Positions 20,880 through 32,935 of a stretch of 64,000 bases of DNA are shown here, piece after piece; position 1 is the stretch's first letter, and each line of letters opens with the position of its first letter. The stretch lies in contig OZ025206.1 in the NCBI GenBank assembly GCA_964019055.1, forward strand, positions 10,275,486-10,339,485, given 5' to 3'. The translations under genes and the position numbers were made by a program. This stretch comes from Anthopleura xanthogrammica (Eukaryota; Cnidaria; Anthozoa; Actiniaria; Actiniidae). Under the pieces are notes generated by a model. It was not told the origin of the DNA. It did not search any database and saw only the letters and a list, made by a program, of their open reading frames with translations.

Positions 20880-23800
20880 ATGGCTACTGGAACGACCCGA
20901 AAAAACACAGTGCTCATTCCTGTCGATGGAAGCAAGAACAGCATACGAGCATTTGAATGTAAGCTTGTTGTAATCTAATTTTGTACTAAGCTTAGTGTAG
21001 CTAATGGTCGTTGAATTTTAATCTAATTTAGGGGATTAGATGTTAATATCGTAATAAGTAATGTATAATGTAATGCTTTAGTGCATATAAGTTGTTCATT
21101 TTACGTATGATATTCTGTTTATGTCTGTGGTGAATGAAAACATCAACACCTATCCCTGGCCTCCTCCCTCCCCCGGCCTGTAGGTTGAAATTTGAGGATA
21201 ATTTATATTTTTATGGCAGTATGGCATGATGACAGAATGTGGCGCCAGTTACCAATCAATATGTTTACCATACATCTGGCTATGCTTTTCGTCAGGAATT
21301 ATACCTTTTCTATTTTATAAACAAGTAATCATGTATATGCACCTTCCTAAAATTAAAATAGTTATATTTCACTTGTACGTGTGTTTCCAAACTTTTTCTT
21401 GCAAAATATTCTGAATTTTTAAATTAGAAAATAGCATTCATGACATTTTATTAAAGTTGACTCACGTTGCATGCTCTGAATGATTCAAAGCTATGATCTG
21501 TCAAGAACAGAGCAATATAAATATAGTGCAATTGTGACATCTGTTTGCACTAATACTGGTTCAGAAAGTGTGAAAAAATAATACTTTGTTTGAGCTACAA
21601 TCTATTTTTTTCTTTTTATATAATAAAGGAAATGAGATTTTTTTTTAAAACAGAGGTGAATAAAGTCTCTTATCAGCCACATTTTTACTCCATGGCTCAG
21701 TACTGCATGATAATAGCAGGATCACAATAAAAACACCAACCATTAAGATGGAATATCAACTTACACATTACTAACATGATAGTAATTTCTGGTACTAAAT
21801 AAAAAACATGTATATATTTATGAATATATGTAATAAGAGGAACTGACATCTTTAAGTTGTGCTTCTCCTTACACTTCTATTGTCTTTTTGTCATTTCTTA
21901 TGTGCTATATACTACTCAAATTATAGGGCATGGGAAAAGCTCTTCTGTTTCTTATAGACTGGGAGCAGTCCTAGTATTTCCCTTGGTCACTGCAACTCGA
22001 TGTGTTAGGCTGCAGGCCCTGTGTTTTCCTTTCGTCCTTCACTCCCCACACTCCTCCCAAGGGGATATTAACCTAGTTATTAATTCTTGCTCGGCCAAAT
22101 TGACCAAAGCAAACACCAAACAGTTACCAAGGGGAATAGAGGACTGCTCGCAGTCTATGTTTCTTAAGTGGAACCACAAAACCCTGCTAAACACCGAAAC
22201 ATAAGAGCTAGGTACAGTGTAGATTATATAAAGTAGTGTGTTTAAAAAATTATAGCTTCATGAGGAGTATTTTTAGCAGCTAAGTTAAAGTACATCCACA
22301 TCAACCATTTTTTGTAACAAAGCCCTAACCTCCAGTCTAACAGAAATCATTTGTTTTGATAATTTGTAAAGGTAAATGTCTACTACATGTCAATACATCA
22401 CATGCTAAGTAATTTTCAGTCCAATTCAAGCTTAGCCTGAGAAAACAGACATCCTTTCGCTCCTCGTCCCACCTCGAAACTGGGGGAGAAGGAGCGAAAT
22501 TAGGACGTCTGTTTTCTAAAGCTAATTCAAGATAGGAATACATTAATTACTGGCATGCATAATACAACAATAACAGCAGATGCATGTATATTATAGCTGT
22601 TTATAATTTTTACCATATTAATTTTCAGGGTATTGCAGTCATATAAAAGCAGATGGAGATAAATTAGTAATTGTTCATGCTTATTCTATTCCTCCTATGC
22701 AAGCTGCTAAGCACTGTGAGTAATTGCATATAGTTAACAAACCCTTTGAACAATTTTGTTGTTTTAAGATTAATTATTGCAACCAATCCTAATAGAGAAG
22801 GAGTGGAGGGTGCACATACTGTGGGAGGACAATGGGGTTATACTGGGGAACAAGAGTGCCCAGGGAAATGGTAGACTGGAGAGAGAGATAGTGGTGGGGG
22901 TGAACTGGGATACATTGGTAAGGGTAAAAGTGTGAGGGGGTACACTTGGGATGGACAGTGGGGGTATACTGGGGAACAAGAGTGCCCAGGGAAATGGTAC
23001 ACTGGAGAGAGAGGTAGTGGTGGGGGTGAACTGGGATACCTTGGTAAGGGAAAGTGTGAGGGGGTACACTTGGGATGGACAGTGGGGGTATACTGGGGAA
23101 CAACAGTAGGGGATGGTACACTGGATAGAGTAAGTATCTGTTGAATGCTGGGGAGGAGAACAATAGGAAACGAGAGGGAAGGTATATATACTAGGAAGAG
23201 AGAGAGGGAGTGGTGCACACTGAGAAAGAAATGGGTAGGGGGATGAAGAGTGTGGTAAGCAGAGTTGTGGGAGGGGGGGGATGAGTGGTATTAGTGAGGG
23301 AAAGACTTGAGACTTAAACAATGAACCTTATGGTTAGATGTCTGACCATCTTGAAGCCAACTTCTCCCCAGGAGTAATATTATGTAATATGTCATAGGAG
23401 GTGGGACTAACGGCAGTATAGCTGAGTTTTTGTTTGTGGTAATTCTCCAATAAGTAATTAACATTTTCATATCTTTGATGGTTTTAGCAAGTGTTGATTT
23501 TAAGAACCAGTTGTTAGAGTGGCATGTATTAATACAAAAGGCAGAAGAAAAAGCTAGAGGCATACTCAAAATTTTTGAAGAAGGCTGTAAAAAACTCAAG
23601 GTAATCCCATGAACATTTTTGATACTTATGGTTGATGAATTGTTGTGCATATTCATATTATTTGTCAGCAAGGGTATAATGAGTACTTAATATATTCACA
23701 ATTTGATTGGCTCATTTGGTTTGGCACTGATCTCTTGTGTGGGAGATTAAGGGTTCATTAGTTAAGGTGGGTTTGACAACAATCAGGATCTATCATGTTA

Positions 23801-24693
23801 ACTTATCTGAGTTAGAACACAGAGGGCCACAAGTTTATCATTTATGAAGTGTCAAGTGTCACCCTCTCTTTCTCTCTCTCACCCCTTACCCAAACATGCT
23901 TCTTAGGACTGGGCGGGGTCACATTTTTTAGAGGGGAGGGGGTCCTCATTTATTGGATCAGGTGTCATGGAAAAGAAAACCTTGGAACTGTAAATTCTCT
24001 TTTTTTTTGAGAAATTTGGTCTCTTTAATTACATTTTAATAATTATCAAGGAAATAATTTTAAGTTGATTTAAAACATTTAGACCTGCAGTCTGAATGGA
24101 CTATGGGCTTGTAGGGCATGATGAGGCACAGTGTGAACAAATTACTGCTTTCTTCCTAAACATTGTGAACTCTTTAGTTGTGAGTTGCCCATTGGAATTT
24201 GGTTTTTTCGCTGCCACCAGTTAAGAATATAAATGATACCAACTGATTAGTTTGACAGCAAAAAAAAAAAAATTCAGTATGCAACTCCCCGCTACTTACC
24301 GGTAGTTCTGTGCACATGTTTATCAAAATAGCAGTAATTTGTCAAGACCCATATGTTTCATAGGTCTATCATCACTGATAGATATATAACAGCCAATCAG
24401 AATGCAGTACTCCAAGTAGTCCACGATCCACTATTTTGTCTTATAGTAGTTACCAGTGATAACTGACTAACCCTAGTACAAAAACATTTCAGGGTTCTGT
24501 GTCATGCCGTCTTATGCATGCTGGTGGAAATCCTGGTGAAGTTATCATGAAATTTGTAAAAGATGAGAATGCAAACTTAATGATAATTGGTTCCAGGGGT
24601 ATGGGAATCATTCGACGCACATTTTTAGGTAGTGTAAGTGACTATGTTGTTCATCATGCAAGTATTCCAGTGATAGTAGTACCACCAAAATAG
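20880..24693 (+). CDS. Universal stress protein (UspA family), paralogue B
   Basis: 159-aa UspA-family protein. Exons: 20880-20958, 22629-22715, 23488-23600, 24493-24693; phases 1, 1, 0 as in paralogue A, so the pair arose by duplication after the introns were in place. The N-terminus gives TVLIPVDGS (Asp16). The ATP-loop is intact: Gly126-x2-Gly129-x9-Gly139-Ser140, followed by VSDYVVHHASIPVIVVPPK. Both proteins end with the PP-rich strand typical of the family. The middle (exon 3) is diverged from paralogue A and contains QKAEEKARGILKIFEEG, a likely amphipathic helix. Intron 2 holds a G-rich minisatellite. The two paralogues may share stress-responsive control through the common upstream region. 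Confidence 0.95.
22428..22531. mobile_element. Short foldback (MITE-like) in intron 1 of USP paralogue B
   Basis: Arms with AGAAAACAGACATCC and CTTTCGCTCCT on the left face GGAGCGAAATTAGGACGTCT and GTTTTCT on the right. About 35-40 bp per arm, imperfect. Confidence 0.6.
22790..23150. repeat. G-rich minisatellite, ~120-bp unit, about 3 copies, in intron 2 of USP paralogue B
   Basis: Units contain GGGGGTATACTGGGGAACAA, GCCCAGGGAAATGG, ACTGGAGAGAGAG and GGGTGAACTGGGATAC in fixed order. The strand bias (G on plus) leaves long open frames on both strands; the resulting Pro/Ser-rich ORFs are not genes. Confidence 0.85.
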
Positions 24694-27600
24694 CTGTTAA
24701 TATAATGATATGACACAAATTATATAGTATTTGCATGTATAGAGCTCAAGACAAAATACATAGATAGTATAATTTCCATTATAAAATTTATAACCACTAG
24801 ATTGGGCCTCGACATCTCAATATCTTCAGGCATCATACCTCAAGAGGGTTTAAATTTACATAAGGGATGGATTCAAAATTGCAAGAACCAATCTAGTTAT
24901 TATGAATTTTATAATTAATGCTTTAGAATCAAATGTTTAGTTCATATTTCCATCTAAAGGCAGACATTTTGTAGCATACATTGATACCAAGTATCTCATA
25001 TCTAATGAGATATAGAATGAAAAGAGAACTAGAAATGAAATATTACGTTTTTCATGACCCAGACTAATTCAAACAAGTACATTTTCGGCTTTTATCCAAG
25101 TATACTGTCACCTTGATTAAGTTTAATTTTCATTGGCCGAACAGGGCTGAAATAATGGCCAGTCATTGGACAAATCATGTCTGCCCAAAATTGGAAATTG
25201 TCCAGTCAAATCTTTGTCTTGCCTGTCATTTTGACCAGTAATATTGAGCCAGAAAGGAGGTATGGCAGAGGTAAAACTAATTGTGGCTTCTCATCATGAC
25301 TGGTGGCTTAGACCAGCCATTATGGAAAGCAGTCATACTCCAGTGAAAGTATGAAGCCCCACCCTCCCCCCCCCCCCCCCCCCAGGCCTCCTGCCACACC
25401 TATTAAAGTAGTGGAAAGGAATTAATTCTTATTACATTTGATGGAGCACTCCAGATTTTAAGAAAAATGAACCTTATATATAATACTAATGTGTGTTTCA
25501 TTTTAACTTGAAATATTCTTAAAGCAATGTTCAAATCGCGAAAATACATTTTCTATTTTTGAAAAATCAAAATTTAAATCTACAGCATAGTTAGGTCTTT
25601 TTGTAATCAACTCAAATGCCTTTCATGGGTCATACAACTGGTCAGAGTACTCAAAAAAATACTCATTATTTTTGTAAGGGAATGTTTTATGTCAGCACAA
25701 ATCGCCAAAATATGTAATACTGGGGGAAGACTTTGCAGGAGCGGATCCAGGGGAGGGTGCAAAGAACACCAATACAAAATAATTTTCCTCTGCAGCTTTG
25801 GATACATCCAACACGTAATGATTTTCTCTTTCTTGGGTGATAGTTTTATTTGGTTCAGTGTTTTTCTCTTGCGGGTGCCCTTTCAATGCAGCACCCCTAC
25901 TTGAAGAAAACCCTGGATCTGCCCCTGCTTTTGGTCTCGTTTACATGAAGGTAGGGTATCCCTACTATCGGGCTAAAACTACTTTTTTGGTGTTCTCTGG
26001 GGAGAGAAAATAAACACCTAGAATCGAACTTAAGATTTATAGCATCAGGGTGAGTCTACCTTGGTGTAAACAATCCCTAGGTTCTGTCCTTTTAACTTAG
26101 TATTTTTTATATGAATAAGCCAGGGTTTTGCAAAAATGCTTCTTTAATTGTTCAAAATGCAAGCTGTTATGGCTTATTGCCATGTTATTTAACAAATTCA
26201 TCATATTATCCCCTCGGGTAGAAAAACTGACATGTTGCATGTTGGTTTAGACATGACAATAGACGAGTAAATTATACCTTTCATAGCTACTTTATTCAAT
26301 ACAGCAACAAAAGACTGATATCTGTCCTTGAAGTAAACAGGAAACTATTTCAAATATTAACTATACAACGAAAAATATTTACATTCGATTTTGATCTAAA
26401 GGGCTGAAGACCCTTTGCAATAGCAGATAATATGGATGCATGCAAATGAGACAGCAATAATTATATCGACCCTATAGCCTCCCTTGTATGATTCTTAAAC
26501 AAAAGAATATCTCATTGCGGGCTCAACTTTTCCCTTCCGTGAAACTTGTCTGCAAATGAGTTATTGGAAGACACGTTTCATTGGAGGTAAGATATATGGC
26601 GCATGTATGTTCCAAGATAAACAGACTGTTACTATCGTTTCCTTATACTTTAAGTGTCTTGTTAAAGCATGCAAATGTCTTGACAAAAGATCAGGTTACA
26701 GGTTATGGAAATTCCTGCGAATTAAAACTTGTGTATGAAAGCCAAATCGTGATATTATGATATTATGTCTTGTATGGTATTCCTTCCAATTTTCCTTGGC
26801 TCTTGTCTCGCAATTTTGTTGCGCATTAGAAATTCAACGCTGTAGTTGCACCACAAGGTCAAATGTCTCGAAATAGATTGCCCCTGAGGTGGATCTAGGG
26901 GAAGGGGTGCGCACACCACCTCCCCCAGGTGAGCTGATATCTATACTGCATTATTGGTGCTTGCGTTTGTGAATGTCCTGATCAAAAATGGTGCAACCAC
27001 TCCTAAAAAATTCTGAATCCGTCCCAATTGCTTGTCGCAATTGTGAAACGAAAGTAGAACTGGAGGTGTACCTCCCTGGTACTACTTTTATATAAGCAAC
27101 GATTACAGCAATCAGTATGCAAATACCAAAATCGCAAGACAGTTTCAAGCTGCAAGAAAGGGTCAGATAAAGGGTGAAGAATCTACAAGTAAAAATTGTG
27201 AGCAACGAAATGAAAACATAATTTTTGTGAAAGGAAAATTCCATTTATTGTAAAGCCACTGCGTAGTGACGGCATTGCTTTAGTACACGCATTTCATGTA
27301 AATGATGCACCATTTAACAAGGAGAAATCAATGTCGCAGGTGCATAAAGTAGGGACACGTTTCAGTGACATGGAACGAACCCTCCCGTGCCAGGTGCCAA
27401 GATTCTGTCCACACTGCAAGATGCTTGAATTGAAAATATAGTATGTGCGTCATGACTACGGGGTCAAAATGAACCAAATTGTTATTGTAGCATGTATATG
27501 TACACATGAAACAAAAGAACTAAAAAACCCTTTTATTACTTTATGATCTTTCAGGGCCTCGGGTCTTTCTGTACTTCGTGTTCCATGCTACAGCTCTTGC

Positions 27601-28345
27601 GTAAGCTAAATTCGCAAGCTGCGCATTAAAGAGGTAGTCAGTTAAAACCTTATATAACAACATTGCAGTGCGTGGTGCGTCAAACGTAAGAAAGTTCGTA
27701 GTGGTGCTAGCTGATGGTGCATGTTGCATTTTGGTGGTGGGTTATGTGAGTAGGTACGTTGTGGTGGTCGATTGTACTGTGTAAGTTGAAGGTTGCGGTG
27801 TTTTTAAATCAATTTGTATTTTGTTTGATCTTTCACGATGGTAATTAATGGTGATGGGTGGTGGTGGTAGCCGGGTAGTGTGGTGGGGTCAGCAAAAAAA
27901 TATTAACCGATGTTAAAGATGTTGAAGAATTAACGTGGTTATATATTTTATTCAATTTCAATTTAACTATGAAAAGATTTCCTAACTGACTATCTCAGGT
28001 TTGTCATTTATAAAATAATCTAGTCTTTATCTCCACCATCGGGCCACCATCACGATGCCCTTTTAAAAAGCCTTAAAAAATCCCACGTTTATTTCATAAA
28101 AGTACCCCACGGAAACGTCTTGGGGGCTCAGCCCCCCTCACTATTTTAGGGTAGTTACGAATTCCTGCAGTGCATTTTGCTTCTTCAAGCTTGTTTGATT
28201 ACATTACAGGGCCCGGAGATACTGGCGGGGCGTGCGTTCGTGATTTTGATTCGGCAATTGTAGCTTCCCCCATTTTTTCTTTTGGTCTTTGGCGAGTTTC
28301 ACCCACTTTTTACTTCGTTCCGCCGCCCCTAACTAGTTTCAATTT
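24694..28345. other. Intergenic region with no recognised gene
   Basis: AT-rich, with no exon I can support. It contains a homopolymer C tract near 25370, a 194-bp inverted-repeat element at 25735-25928 and a related partial terminus (GGTGGATCTAGGGGAAGG) near 26886. 27,700-27,890 is G/T-rich (GGTGGTGG-type). Confidence 0.6.
25735..25928. mobile_element. Small nonautonomous DNA transposon (TIR ~18 bp)
   Basis: Ends GCAGGAGCGGATCCAGGG and CCCTGGATCTGCCCCTGC are inverted copies with two mismatches, 194 bp apart. No coding capacity. I could not define a target-site duplication. Confidence 0.65.
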
Positions 28346-29338
28346 TTATGCATTTTGTTCAATCTTAGATAAATCAGGACATAGTTTTTCCAGAGTTTGG
28401 ATAGTTTCCGTAGAAAGCCGAGTGAGCTGTTGTCGCACAGCAAGATATCGAAGCCTGGGATTCATTTTTGCTATTTCACAAATACTGTCATCAATATTCC
28501 TACATTTGTAGTTTTGAACATCCAACAACACAAGATTCTTACAATATCTAGGAATCACTTCCAAAATGTCAATGGAAGCCATGCTTCTTTTACCAAATCC
28601 TAACTTCAGTCCCTCAAGTGATGGACTCTTAGCCAAGAAGACTTCAAGACCACCATTTGAAATCCTGATTGTATTTCTTAAATCTATTTTCTTGATAGTT
28701 TTAGACCTTGTTAGAATCTGTAGACCTACGTTTGTTACCTTCTTGCAGCCTTCGAAACTCAACTCGACCAAACGTCTTGCATGACGAGAAAAGTAAAAAA
28801 ATGGAAGGTTAGAAATCCAAGAATTCCCGCTGACATTTAGAGTCTTCAGTACTCGCAATTTTCGGGCTGCAAGGATAACGCCTTCATCCGTAAGAGCACT
28901 GCAGTTACTTAAATCTAGGCTCTCGATAAAGGGGCAATTTTTCACAACAATTTCAAGCCCAGTGTCAGTAACCAATTTGCAGTTCGAAAGATTTAACGTA
29001 TTAAGTAGGTGACATCGTCTAGCGATATGAAAGAGTGTAAAGTTCGTCACAGAACGACAGCAATGGCCCGAAAAATCGATAGAGCTGATAACAGCTACTG
29101 GAAGACGAATGACGAGACAAATAATGTCTTTGTCGCGAAGTTTGACTTTACTACTGATTGCGGATTTTGATGAGAAATCCATTTTATTCCATAGAGAACG
29201 GTCGTGACAAACGTTGTACCATCTTTTGCATAACATGGAAGCTTTTACGCAGTTTTGAGAATTGAGGTAGGAGACGATCTGGAGGATAATAGAGTCTGGA
29301 AGCTGATCAAATCCGAATGAAAAGCTTTCTGTTTCCAT
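28346..29338 (-). CDS. F-box/LRR protein (FBXL type), 330 aa
   Basis: Substrate-receptor candidate for an SCF (Skp1-Cul1-F-box) ubiquitin ligase. One uninterrupted exon. An F-box spans about residues 11-55 (QLPDSIILQIVSYL ... LWNKMDF), which would bind Skp1. It is followed by cysteine-containing leucine-rich repeats of the AMN1/FBXL kind through about residue 320, for example LNTLNLSNCKLVTDTGL, SLDLSNCSALTDEGV, ELSFEGCKKVTNVGL and KIDLRNTIRISNGGL. The ATG at 29338 lies ten residues ahead of the F-box, and no transmembrane or signal sequence is visible. A second, divergent F-box/LRR gene lies 7.9 kb away. Which human FBXL it matches best cannot be decided by eye (FBXL2/20 or FBXL14-like repeats are generic). 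Full-length single-exon structure could reflect an old retrocopy or intron loss. Confidence 0.88.
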   Translation of the reverse strand: METESFSFGFDQLPDSIILQIVSYLNSQNCVKASMLCKRWYNVCHDRSLWNKMDFSSKSAISSKVKLRDKDIICLVIRLPVAVISSIDFSGHCCRSVTNFTLFHIARRCHLLNTLNLSNCKLVTDTGLEIVVKNCPFIESLDLSNCSALTDEGVILAARKLRVLKTLNVSGNSWISNLPFFYFSRHARRLVELSFEGCKKVTNVGLQILTRSKTIKKIDLRNTIRISNGGLEVFLAKSPSLEGLKLGFGKRSMASIDILEVIPRYCKNLVLLDVQNYKCRNIDDSICEIAKMNPRLRYLAVRQQLTRLSTETIQTLEKLCPDLSKIEQNA

Positions 29339-29556
29339 GTCCAGTAATGCTTGATCAAGGTGTTTATCATGTCGGTGTCTGGAGAATAAAAACCAAATGT
29401 TGTATCATTAAAAGTGAACGACTGGAATCTCTGGATATATAGATGACACTTGTGGAACGTTACTTTTAGTTGGGGTAGTTTTGTTAACTTCGATCCTCCC
29501 TCCCTCCCTTTCTCCATTCCTTCCTTCCAGCTGAAATGACCTTCAGAACATATTCG

Positions 29557-31093
29557 AGGTCAACCAATCAGAATTGAGGATTCGACATCATATTTTGATT
29601 AGCATTTCCCATTATTCTGGATTCTGGTAAAATCAAACGAAGTGGTAACGCTATAACCAGCGTTATGCCGCGTCACACAATTGTCACGTTTTTAGCACTA
29701 AATATACTATTTATGGGGGCTCCGCTTTTAGGCAGTGCCTAAATCTATATATTATTTTGATTAGCATTTCCCATTATTCTGCCAAGAGAATGTATCAAAT
29801 ACTAGTTCTTCCTTCTTTAAATTATTCGTAAACTCATGGCGGAATTTTATTTCAATCAACAAGAAAAGTCTACATTGTATGCTCGGAAAATGCTCGAAAA
29901 GTGCTAACCAAAAATAGTGACCCATAATTCCTTTCGGGGAAGGCGATCAACTCTCGCTCGTCCTTCCTTCCTTCCTTCCTTCCTTCCTTCCTTCCTTCAA
30001 CAACAACCACAACAACGACAGTGATAAGAATTTAACTTAAAACAATTTAAAAATAAAAATGATATTTTAGATAAAGAAAAAAGAAAAGCAGGAAAAGCAG
30101 GAGAATGGAAAAAAGAAAGGAAAAGAACAGAAAAGAAAAGAAAGGAAAAAAAGGAGCTGCCAGTGCCCGGCTAAATACTCCAAGTTTGCTCCCAGAGCAT
30201 CCTAGAGTATATTTGCATTTCATTAGGATATTTTCTGTCTGACATTCTGTTTAGAACATTAATTATTTCTGCTCTGCTAGTTTACTCACACTTGAAGATC
30301 ATTTGTGTTTTTGTACGTATAGCAAGCTGATGTATTCGCAGGTAATAACCGTTAAATAATTCAACATTCTAATAGTCCGAACACCTGTTACACATAACTA
30401 AACAATTGAACCTAACATCGATTAAAAAGTCTAGCTTATACATTCAATATTCTTCCTCTCTCTCTTTCTCTTTCTCTTTCTTTCTTTTCCCAGTAAATTA
30501 CATTTTAAGTGTATTATACAGATTTTTAATTTAGCACTAGTAATCTGCATCTATCTGACAAAACCCATCGAGTGAGCAAATGTCTTTGTTGAAAACCTAA
30601 ATTACATCTCTAAAAATAAATGAGAAAGCATTTCTAATTGTTATTTGAGGAAACTAAAATTCGCTATCATGATCAAGAAATCTGATATCTATTTGTTGTG
30701 CTCAAACTCAAGGTCAACCAATCAGAATTGAGGATTCGACATCATATTTTGATATTTTGATTAGCATTTCCCATTATTCTGCCAAGAGAATGTATGAAAT
30801 ACTAGTTCTTCCTTCTTTAAATTATTCGTAAACGCTAGTCGAACTCATGGCGGAATTTTATTTCAATCAACAAGAAAAGTCTACATTGTATGCTCGGAAA
30901 ATGCTCGAAAAGTGATAACCAAAAGTAGTGACCCATATTCCTTTCGGGGAAGATGATCAACTCAGCTCGTCCTTCCTTCCTTCCTTCCTTCCTTCCTTCC
31001 TTCTTCAAAAACAACAGTGATAACTGTGAGAATCTAACCGGCTAAAACAATCCTTCCTTCCTTCCTTCCTTCCTTCCTTCCTTCCTTCAACAA

Positions 31094-31131
<38 letters not shown>

Positions 31132-32207
31132 GTGATAAGAATCTAACCTAAAACAATTTAAAAATAAAAATGATATTTTAGAGAAAGAGAAAGAAAAGCA
31201 GGAGAAAGGAAAAAAGAAAGGAAAAAAAGAAAGGAAAAGAACAGAAAAGAAAAGAAAGGAAAAAAAGGAGCTGCCAGTGCACGGCTAGATACTCAAAGTT
31301 TGCTCCCAGTGCATCCTAGAGTATACTTGCATTTCATTAGGATATTTTCTGTCTGAGATTCTTTTTAGAACATTAATTATTTCTGCTCTGCTAGTCTACT
31401 CACACTTGAAGATCATTTGTGTTTTTGTACGTATAGCAAGCTGATGTATTCGCAGGTAATAACTGTTAAATAATTCAACATTCTAATAGTCCGAACACCT
31501 GTTACACATAACTAAACAATTGAACCTAACATCGATTAAAAAGTCTAGCTTATATATTCAATATTCTTCCTCTCTCTCTTTCTCTTTCTCTTTCTTTCTT
31601 TTCCCAGTAAATTACATTTTAAGTGTATTATACAGATTTTTAATTTAGCACTAGTAATCTGCATCTATCTGACAAAACCCATCGAGTGAGCAAATGTCTT
31701 TGTTGAAAACCTAAATTACATCTCTAAAAATAAATGAGAAAGCATTTCAAATTGTTATTTGAGGAAACTAAAATTCGCTATCATGATCAAGAAATCTGAT
31801 ATCTATTTGTTGTGCTCAAACTCAAGGTCAACCAATCAGAATTGAGGATTCGACATCATATTTTGATATTTTGATTAGCATTTCCCATTATTCTGCCAAG
31901 AGAATGTATGAAATACTAGTTCTTCCTTCTTTAAATTATTCGTAAACGCTAGTCGAACTCATGGCGGAATTTTATTTCAATCAACAAGAAAAGTCTACAT
32001 TGTATGCTCGGAAAATGCTCGAAAAGTGATAACCAAAAGTAGTGACCCATATTCCTTTCGGGGAAGATGATCAACTCAGCTCGTCCTTCCTTCCTTCCTT
32101 CCTTCCTTCCTTCCTTCTTCAAAAACAACAGTGATAACTGTGAGAATCTAACCGGCTAAAACAATCCTTCCTTCCTTCCTTCCTTCCTTCCTTCCTTCCT
32201 TCAACAA

Positions 32208-32245
<38 letters not shown>

Positions 32246-32935
32246 GTGATAAGAATCTAACCTAAAACAATTTAAAAATAAAAATGATATTTTAGAGAAA
32301 GAGAAAGAAAAGCAGGAGAAAGGAAAAAAGAAAGGAAAAAAAGAAAGGAAAAGAACAGAAAAGAAAAGAAAGGAAAAAAAGGAGCTGCCAGTGCACGGCT
32401 AGATACTCAAAGTTTGCTCCCAGTGCATCCTAGAGTATACTTGCATTTCATTAGGATATTTTCTGTCTGAGATTCTTTTTAGAACATTAATTATTTCTGC
32501 TCTGCTAGTCTACTCACACTTGAAGATCATTTGTGTTTTTGTACGTATAGCAAGCTGATGTATTCGCAGGTAATAACTGTTAAATAATTCAACATTCTAA
32601 TAGTCCGAACACCTGTTACACATAACTAAACAATTGAACCTAACATCGATTAAAAAGTCTAGCTTATACATTCAATATTCTTCCTCTCTCTCTTTCTCTT
32701 TCTCTTTCTTTCTTTTCCCAGTAAATTACATTTTAAGTGTATTATACAGATTTTTAATTTAGCACTAGTAATCTGCATCTATCTGACAAAACCCATCGAG
32801 TGAGCAAATGTCTTTGTTGAAAACCTAAATTACATCTCTAAAAATAAATGAGAAAGCATTTCTAATTGTTATTTGAGGAAACTAAAATTCGCTATCATGA
32901 TCAAGAAATCTGATATCTATTTGTTGTTCTCGCAG
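29557..32935. repeat. ~1.11 kb unit repeated three times in tandem
   Basis: Copies begin with AGGTCAACCAATCAG at 29557, 30711 and 31825. Copies 2 and 3 are 1,114 bp apart and nearly identical; copy 1 carries an extra ~160-bp insertion (about 29600-29760) flanked by a repeated ATTTTGATTAGCATTTCCCA. Each unit contains CCTT microsatellites, purine tracts (AAAGAAAAG), a CTCTCTCTTT tract and, in copies 2 and 3, an AAC-repeat. Copy 3 breaks off near 32,930 at TATTTGTTGTTCTC. No coding potential seen. Confidence 0.9.

Noticed and set aside
22770..23321. 183-codon minus-strand frame rich in Pro, Ser and Leu
   Set aside because: It lies over the G-rich minisatellite within USP intron 2; two other frames are equally open there.
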